Below, one piece after another: positions 60,120 to 64,000 of a stretch of DNA of 64,000 nucleotides (the first letter of the stretch is position 1; the number at the start of each line of letters is the position of its first letter). The notes under the pieces were generated by a model. The model was not told where the DNA came from. It saw only the letters and a program-made list of their open reading frames with translations, and did no database searches. The translations under genes were made by a program, and so were the position numbers. This stretch comes from Hyphomicrobiales bacterium (GTDB lineage Bacteria; Pseudomonadota; Alphaproteobacteria; Rhizobiales; Beijerinckiaceae): the NCBI GenBank assembly GCA_900470095.1, contig UBZM01000025.1:177517-241516 (forward strand). Reading direction: 5' to 3'.

Positions 60120-60609
60120 GACCGCAACCTCCCGCATTTCGCCGCAAACGCCGCAGCGAAGCAAAGGTTCCGTCTGGCGTCGGAATTTTTTACGGGGCGG
60201 CCGGAGAAGAACCCGGGCGGAGCGTCAGAGGAGGGAAGGGCAAGTTCGCGTTCGTTCGGCATGGCGGATTCTTGTGTGGTGATCGTGCGGTTGATTTGGG
60301 GTTTTGGACTGCATTCCCCAACGGAAGACCTCAATCGGGAATTGGTTGCTCGTATCTACAGGCTGTTCGTAAAGAATCTTCCAAATCGATCGTTCGTTTA
60401 AACAGACAATTCTATTGACCGGAACCGGCGTAAGTCGGATGCTTTCTGCGCGATCTCAGGCGGCCTTCGTATGTGGTGAAGGCTCGCTCGACCAGTCGTA
60501 AGAGCATTCCCGCGGTCGTGCCCTGCTCGAGCGTTCGCAATTTCGAGGCGAACCTGCCGCAGTGCTTTGGCTCCATACTTCCCAATACTGTCTCACGGAC
60601 ACCCGGACC
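60120..60609. other. Gap of 490 bases without a confident gene
   Basis: No convincing gene. The part around 60340-60420 is visibly AT-richer than its surroundings. Small open frames exist (for example 60412-60576 on the minus strand) but lack good ribosome binding sites and recognised sequence. The region probably contains the promoter of the operon that begins at 60610. Confidence 0.5.
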
Positions 60610-61212
60610 ATGCCGACGACTGCCAATGACCGCGCCGCAGACCATGCGATCGACCCGCTCTTTCTCGAACGCTGGTCACCTCGTGCATTCAGTGACGATG
60701 AGATCAGCGAAGCCGAGTTGCTCTCCTTGTTCGAAGCCGCGCGCTGGGCGCCATCCTCGTACAATTCCCAGCCCTGGCGTTTCATCTATGCTCGGCGTGA
60801 CACCGCGCATTGGCAGCGACTGCTAGGCTTGCTGAATGCGTTCAACGCGTCATGGGCCAAGGACTCGGCTGCGCTCGTCGTGATCGTCTCGAAATCGACA
60901 CTTGTTGTTCCCGGCAAGGCCGAGGAAGTCGCCTCCCACACTCATTCCTTCGATGCCGGTGCGGCCTGGGCCCATCTCGCATTGCAGGCGACCCGGTCGG
61001 GTTGGCAGGCGCATGGCATGGCGGGGCTCGATCTTGAGCGGGCTATCGTGGAGTTGAATGTTCCCGGCGACTACCGGGTCGAGGCGGCCGTCGCCATCGG
61101 CAAGGTCGGTGACAAGGCGCAATTGCCTGAGGCGCTGCAGGCCCGCGAGGTTCCGAGCCAACGCAATCCGCTTGCGGCAAGTGTCTTCGAAGGCGCCTTC
61201 CCGGCTGGCTGA
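60610..61212 (+). CDS. Nitroreductase family protein
   Basis: 200 residues from the ATG at 60610. RWSPRAFSDDEISEAELLSLFEAARWAPSSYNSQPWRFIYARR is the FMN-binding nitroreductase signature, and the C-terminal part carries VEAAVAIGKVGD. The family reduces nitro, quinone or other electrophilic groups with NAD(P)H and FMN. It is placed 10 bases before an SsuA-like gene and an SsuD-like FMNH2-dependent monooxygenase, so it may also supply reduced flavin, which is inference. Confidence 0.85.
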   Translation: MPTTANDRAADHAIDPLFLERWSPRAFSDDEISEAELLSLFEAARWAPSSYNSQPWRFIYARRDTAHWQRLLGLLNAFNASWAKDSAALVVIVSKSTLVVPGKAEEVASHTHSFDAGAAWAHLALQATRSGWQAHGMAGLDLERAIVELNVPGDYRVEAAVAIGKVGDKAQLPEALQAREVPSQRNPLAASVFEGAFPAG

Positions 61213-61221
61213 GGGAATGAG

Positions 61222-62097
61222 ATGAGCGGCCTTCATTCGCCCGACCGCCTTCGCGTCGGAGTCCATGCCAACAACCTGCATCTGCGCCTCGCGCGGCTGC
61301 TCGCGGAGAGGGAGGGCGACCAGCGCTGGACCTTCGTCGACTATCCCGATGGCCGCGCGACCGGAGAACTGCTCGCCGGCGGCGAGATCGAACTCGGCGG
61401 CACCGGCTCGACGCCCCCGCTGACCGCGCAGAATCTGGGGCTCGATGTAGTCTATCTCGCGGCCTCTCAACCGCGCCCGGCCAACGGGGCCATCCTGAGG
61501 CGGAAGGGCGAGGCTGAGGTCGCATTGGCAGGCCTCAAAGGCTGCCGGATCGCGCTCGTCGAGGGCTCGTTCCATACCTATCTGCTGGCGCATCTCGCCG
61601 AACGGGCTGGCCTGGGTCTCGCGGACTTCAACCGCATCGATCTTTCGCCAGCAGCTTCGGCAAGGGCTCTGCGGCAGGGCGAGGTCGCGGCCTGGATCGC
61701 GATGGATCCTCATCTGCCTGTGGAGTTGGATCGAGGCGGGCTGGTCGCTATGGCGGATACGCGAGGCGTCATCCCCAATCGCTCTCTGTTCTGGACGCAT
61801 CGTCCGGTCCTCGATCGACGGGCGAACCAGATCGCCGCCTTCCGCAAGCTCGTCGCGCGCATCGCGAGCTTCGTCGAGGACCATGCAGAAGAGGCCGCTC
61901 GCCGGCTCTCGGCATCGGGGGATGTCGGTGAAGCGCAATGGCTCGCCGTTCTGCGGTCACGCGATTGGCGCATCGCTGCGATCGACGCCGCCGTTCTGGC
62001 CGAACAGGAGCAGGAGGCCGCCTGCCTCGTCCGCCATGGCATTCTTCGGCGAGCGCTCGGCCTCTCCCGGTTCGAAGACGCCGCCGCTTCGGCTTAG
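61222..62097 (+). CDS. SsuA/NMT1-type substrate-binding-like protein without signal peptide
   Basis: 291 residues of the sulfonate/nitrate/taurine-binding family (RVGVHANNLHLRLARLLAE, ELLAGGEIELGGTGSTPPLTAQ, VALAGLKGCRIALVEGSFHTYLLAHLAERAGLG). The ATG at 61222 has GAGGGAATGAG upstream and the protein begins directly with the first strand of the binding domain; no signal peptide or lipobox is visible. SsuB/SsuC partners are absent nearby. It may bind a sulfonate or aromatic ligand in the cytoplasm, or deliver it to the monooxygenase, or represent a mis-annotated periplasmic protein with a missed start. Confidence 0.82.
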   Translation: MSGLHSPDRLRVGVHANNLHLRLARLLAEREGDQRWTFVDYPDGRATGELLAGGEIELGGTGSTPPLTAQNLGLDVVYLAASQPRPANGAILRRKGEAEVALAGLKGCRIALVEGSFHTYLLAHLAERAGLGLADFNRIDLSPAASARALRQGEVAAWIAMDPHLPVELDRGGLVAMADTRGVIPNRSLFWTHRPVLDRRANQIAAFRKLVARIASFVEDHAEEAARRLSASGDVGEAQWLAVLRSRDWRIAAIDAAVLAEQEQEAACLVRHGILRRALGLSRFEDAAASA

Positions 62098-62126
62098 GCA
62101 TCACTGCAAATCATGAGACAAAGCCT

Positions 62127-63257
62127 ATGAATGTGCTCTGGTATCTGACCGCCCCTGACGGCCGCTATCCCTGGAAGAAGGACGGCGCCCGCAAGATGGA
62201 TCATGCCTATCTGCAGCAATTGGCGCGGGCCTATGATCATCTCGGCTTCACTGGCGCGCTGCTGGCGACCGGTGCGCATGACGTCTGGGTTCTCGGCGCT
62301 TCCCTGCTGCCCTTCACCGAGCGAATGCGCTTCCTGACGGCGATCCACCCCGGGCTGATCCCGCCGGTGCTCCTGGCCAAGATGGCCGCGACCTTCCAGG
62401 AATTCTCCAAGGGGCGGTTGCTGCTCAACATCGTCTCGGGCGACGCCAAAATGCTCGGCGCCTATGGCATGACGCTGCCCCATGACGAGCGCTACGTGAT
62501 GGCCGACGAATATCTCACTGTTTTCCGACGCATCCTCGCCGGCGAGACGGTGACCTTCAAGGGACGCCATGTCGAGACGATCGAGGCCAAGCTCGCGCTT
62601 TCCGGCGATACCCCGGTCGTGCAGCCCGAGCTGTGGTTCGGGGGCTCTTCCCAAGCTGCGATCGAGGTCGCGGCCAAGCATGTCGATACCTATCTCTCCT
62701 GGGGCGAAACCCCGGACGAGATGGCTGCAAAGGTCGGCCACGTGCGGGCACGCGCTAACGCCCATGGCCGCAAGCTCGGGTATGGCATCCGGCTCTATGT
62801 GGTCGTCCGCGAGACCGACGAGGAGGCCTGGGCGGCGGCCCAGGATCTCCACGATCAGATGGACGATGCCGCCATCGCCGCCAATGCCCGCTTCGTTGCC
62901 GGCACGGATTCCGTCGGGCAGCAGAAGATGACAGCGCTGCATGGCGGGTTGAAGCCCAAATTCGCGCGTGACCTCGAGATTGCGCCAGGACTTTGGGCGG
63001 GGCTCGGTCTCGTGCGTCCTGGGCCCGGTACCGCAATCGTCGGTTCGCCCGAGACTGTGATCCGGACGTTGCGCGCCTATCAGGCGGCGGGCATCGAGAC
63101 CTTCATTCTGTCCGGCATGCCGCTACTCGAGGAAGCCTACCGCTTCGCCGAACTGGTCTTGCCGCATCTCGACGTGGCAAGAGCACCGCGGGCGGGATCG
63201 GCCTTCACCTGGTCCAACCTGTTCGACCGCGACCTCTCAGCGAAAGCCGCAGGCTAA
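62127..63257 (+). CDS. ssuD: FMNH2-dependent alkanesulfonate monooxygenase-like (SsuD family, bacterial luciferase-like)
   Basis: 376 residues from the ATG at 62127. The LLM fold is shown by MNVLWYLTAPDGRYPW, LARAYDHLGFTGALLATG, SLLPFTERMRFLTAIHPGLIPPVLLAKMAATFQEFSKGRLLLNIVSGDAKMLGAYGM (the SsuD core) and WFGGSSQAAIEVAAKHVDTYLSWGETPDEMAAKVGHV. It would cleave a C-S bond of an alkanesulfonate with FMNH2 and oxygen. In place of SsuABC there is an SsuA-like protein before it and a TRAP transporter after it. Confidence 0.9.
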   Translation: MNVLWYLTAPDGRYPWKKDGARKMDHAYLQQLARAYDHLGFTGALLATGAHDVWVLGASLLPFTERMRFLTAIHPGLIPPVLLAKMAATFQEFSKGRLLLNIVSGDAKMLGAYGMTLPHDERYVMADEYLTVFRRILAGETVTFKGRHVETIEAKLALSGDTPVVQPELWFGGSSQAAIEVAAKHVDTYLSWGETPDEMAAKVGHVRARANAHGRKLGYGIRLYVVVRETDEEAWAAAQDLHDQMDDAAIAANARFVAGTDSVGQQKMTALHGGLKPKFARDLEIAPGLWAGLGLVRPGPGTAIVGSPETVIRTLRAYQAAGIETFILSGMPLLEEAYRFAELVLPHLDVARAPRAGSAFTWSNLFDRDLSAKAAG

Positions 63258-63260
63258 GTC

Positions 63261-63575
63261 ATGATCCTCGACGAACGTACCTACGCCATCATGCCCGCCC
63301 ATGTGCGCGATTATCTCGACCTCTATGTCCGCGAAGGCATGGAACTGCAGGTCTCGCATCTCGGCCATCTGATCGGCTGGTTCACCACCGATACCGGCGT
63401 GGTCAACGAGGTCGTCCATATGTGGCGCTTCGAGGATGCGGGCGACCGCGAACGCCGGCGTGCCGCAATGGAAGCTGACCCTGCCTGGCAGGCCTTTCGC
63501 GCCAAGGCCGCGCCCCATGTTCTCGAGATGCGAAGCCGTATCCTGCGGCCGACCGCCTTTTCGCCCTTGCGCTAG
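63261..63575 (+). CDS. NIPSNAP family protein
   Basis: 104 residues with the NIPSNAP (dimeric alpha-beta barrel) pattern: LDERTYAIMPAHVRDYLDLYVREGMELQ, then GWFTTDTGVVNEVVHMWRFEDAGDRERRRAAMEADPAWQAFRAKAAPHVLEMRSRIL. It begins 3 bases after the monooxygenase gene. The family is catalytically uncharacterised; in bacterial operons it often accompanies degradation genes. Confidence 0.88.
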   Translation: MILDERTYAIMPAHVRDYLDLYVREGMELQVSHLGHLIGWFTTDTGVVNEVVHMWRFEDAGDRERRRAAMEADPAWQAFRAKAAPHVLEMRSRILRPTAFSPLR

Positions 63576-63593
63576 GCTCCTGGCGAACGCGTG

Positions 63594-64000
63594 ATGACAA
63601 CTCTGGCTGATCTGAGGGCGGAAACGCCCGGGCTCTTGCGCCGGCCTGCCGAGCGCGCCTTGTCTCGGCTCGTCGCGACCCTTGAGATTGCAGGCGCGGC
63701 GCTGCTCGCGATCCTGTTCAGCGTGGTCATTGCGGCTGTCATTCGTCGATACGTCTTCGGCGGCGGCTTCGTCTGGTCGGACGAGTTGGCGATCTGGCTT
63801 CATGCAGCGCTGATCGCCATCGGAGCGCCACTTGCCGCGACCAGCGCGCTAGCCATGCGGCTCGACGTCATCGTCAGGCTGCTGCCGGCCTCGGGACAGC
63901 GTGTGTCGGCGATCCTTGCTGATGGTTTTGCCGTGCATGGCTCACTCGTGCTCGCGCTTGGCGGCGCCGGGGTCGCGGCGCAGGTCGGCGGCGTCTCGAC
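63594..64000 (+). CDS. TRAP transporter small permease subunit (DctQ), 3' truncated by the window end
   Basis: The reading frame opens with ATG at 63594 (a GTG sits at 63591) and is still open at the window end. It encodes an N-terminal cytoplasmic stretch, a membrane segment, then VFGGGFVWSDELAIWLHAALIAIGAPLA and ALAMRLDVI, which are the DctQ motif (helix 1 end, W-DE, and helix 3 start). It belongs to an uptake system for an organic acid or sulfonate, most likely the substrate of the monooxygenase just upstream. Confidence 0.88.
   Translation, partial: MTTLADLRAETPGLLRRPAERALSRLVATLEIAGAALLAILFSVVIAAVIRRYVFGGGFVWSDELAIWLHAALIAIGAPLAATSALAMRLDVIVRLLPASGQRVSAILADGFAVHGSLVLALGGAGVAAQVGGVS

Noticed and set aside
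60412..60645. Small minus-strand frame before the nitroreductase gene
   Set aside because: Its start lies inside the nitroreductase gene region or has only a weak ribosome binding site, and the sequence matches nothing I know.
61222..63257. Complete ssu operon
   Set aside because: Only SsuA-like and SsuD-like genes are present; no SsuB ATPase, SsuC permease or SsuE reductase is seen, and the SsuA-like protein has no signal peptide.
1..64000. Mobile elements, CRISPR arrays, tRNA or rRNA genes
   Set aside because: I looked for transposase-like proteins, regularly spaced direct repeats and tRNA-like sequences and saw none that could be supported.

Overview
The window reads as a chromosomal segment of a high-GC alphaproteobacterium, most likely of the Hyphomicrobiales (a Bosea- or Bradyrhizobium-like lineage). 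This rests on the complete ccoNOQP-ccoGHIS (fixNOQP-fixGHIS) block under an FnrL-type regulator, on two tripartite tricarboxylate (Bug/TctC) transporters within 10 kb, and on the dense, overlapping operons with uniform codon use. I saw no rRNA, tRNA, insertion sequence, prophage or CRISPR array. Both window ends cut genes.

Layout. 1-9879 (+): an uptake and catabolic operon with the end of a sulfatase/phosphonate-ester-hydrolase-like gene, two tandem paralogous family-5 binding proteins, two ATPases, two permeases, a sugar-phosphate isomerase-like TIM barrel and a second alkaline-phosphatase-superfamily hydrolase. 9882-10079 (-): a decayed GH31 glucosidase fragment. 10088-16046 (-): a cobalamin-riboswitch-controlled btuB-btuF-btuC-btuD operon that ends in a gene of unknown function. 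16082-23966 (-): the cbb3 cytochrome oxidase operon and its assembly genes, preceded by a perfect FNR box. 24141-25467: fnrL and a divergent unknown gene sharing a second FNR box. 25573-26277: a YfcG-like glutathione transferase.

26595-32126 (+): prpD-like, prpB-like and tctC-tctB-tctA, with a convergent GntR regulator; three TGTCGACA sites lie at the operon start. 32977-35277 (-): lspA, an L,D-transpeptidase lipoprotein and SCO1. 35546-41599 (-): a lysR-headed operon with a flavin monooxygenase, an HCCA-isomerase-like protein and a second tctC-tctB-tctA set. 41719-42435 (-): a second GntR regulator, divergent from a 12-kb operon (42665-54513, +) that carries a peptide-type ABC transporter without ATPases, a creatininase-family hydrolase, a complete polyamine-type ABC transporter, an RraA-family protein, a gamma-glutamyltransferase, a 2-hydroxyacid dehydrogenase and methylglyoxal synthase. 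54479-59335 (-): marR, an RND adaptor and an RND pump, with a long palindrome over the marR ribosome binding site. 60610-64000 (+): a nitroreductase-like protein, a sulfonate-binding-like protein without signal peptide, an SsuD-like monooxygenase, a NIPSNAP protein and the start of a TRAP DctQ subunit.

Taken together this is a region of nutrient scavenging modules (esters or phosphodiesters, B12, tricarboxylates, amino-acid-derived amides, sulfonates) around a microaerobic respiration core. The least explained parts are the unknown riboswitch-controlled gene, the 42.7-54.5 kb catabolic operon, and the signal-less sulfonate-binding-like protein beside an SsuD-type enzyme and a TRAP transporter.
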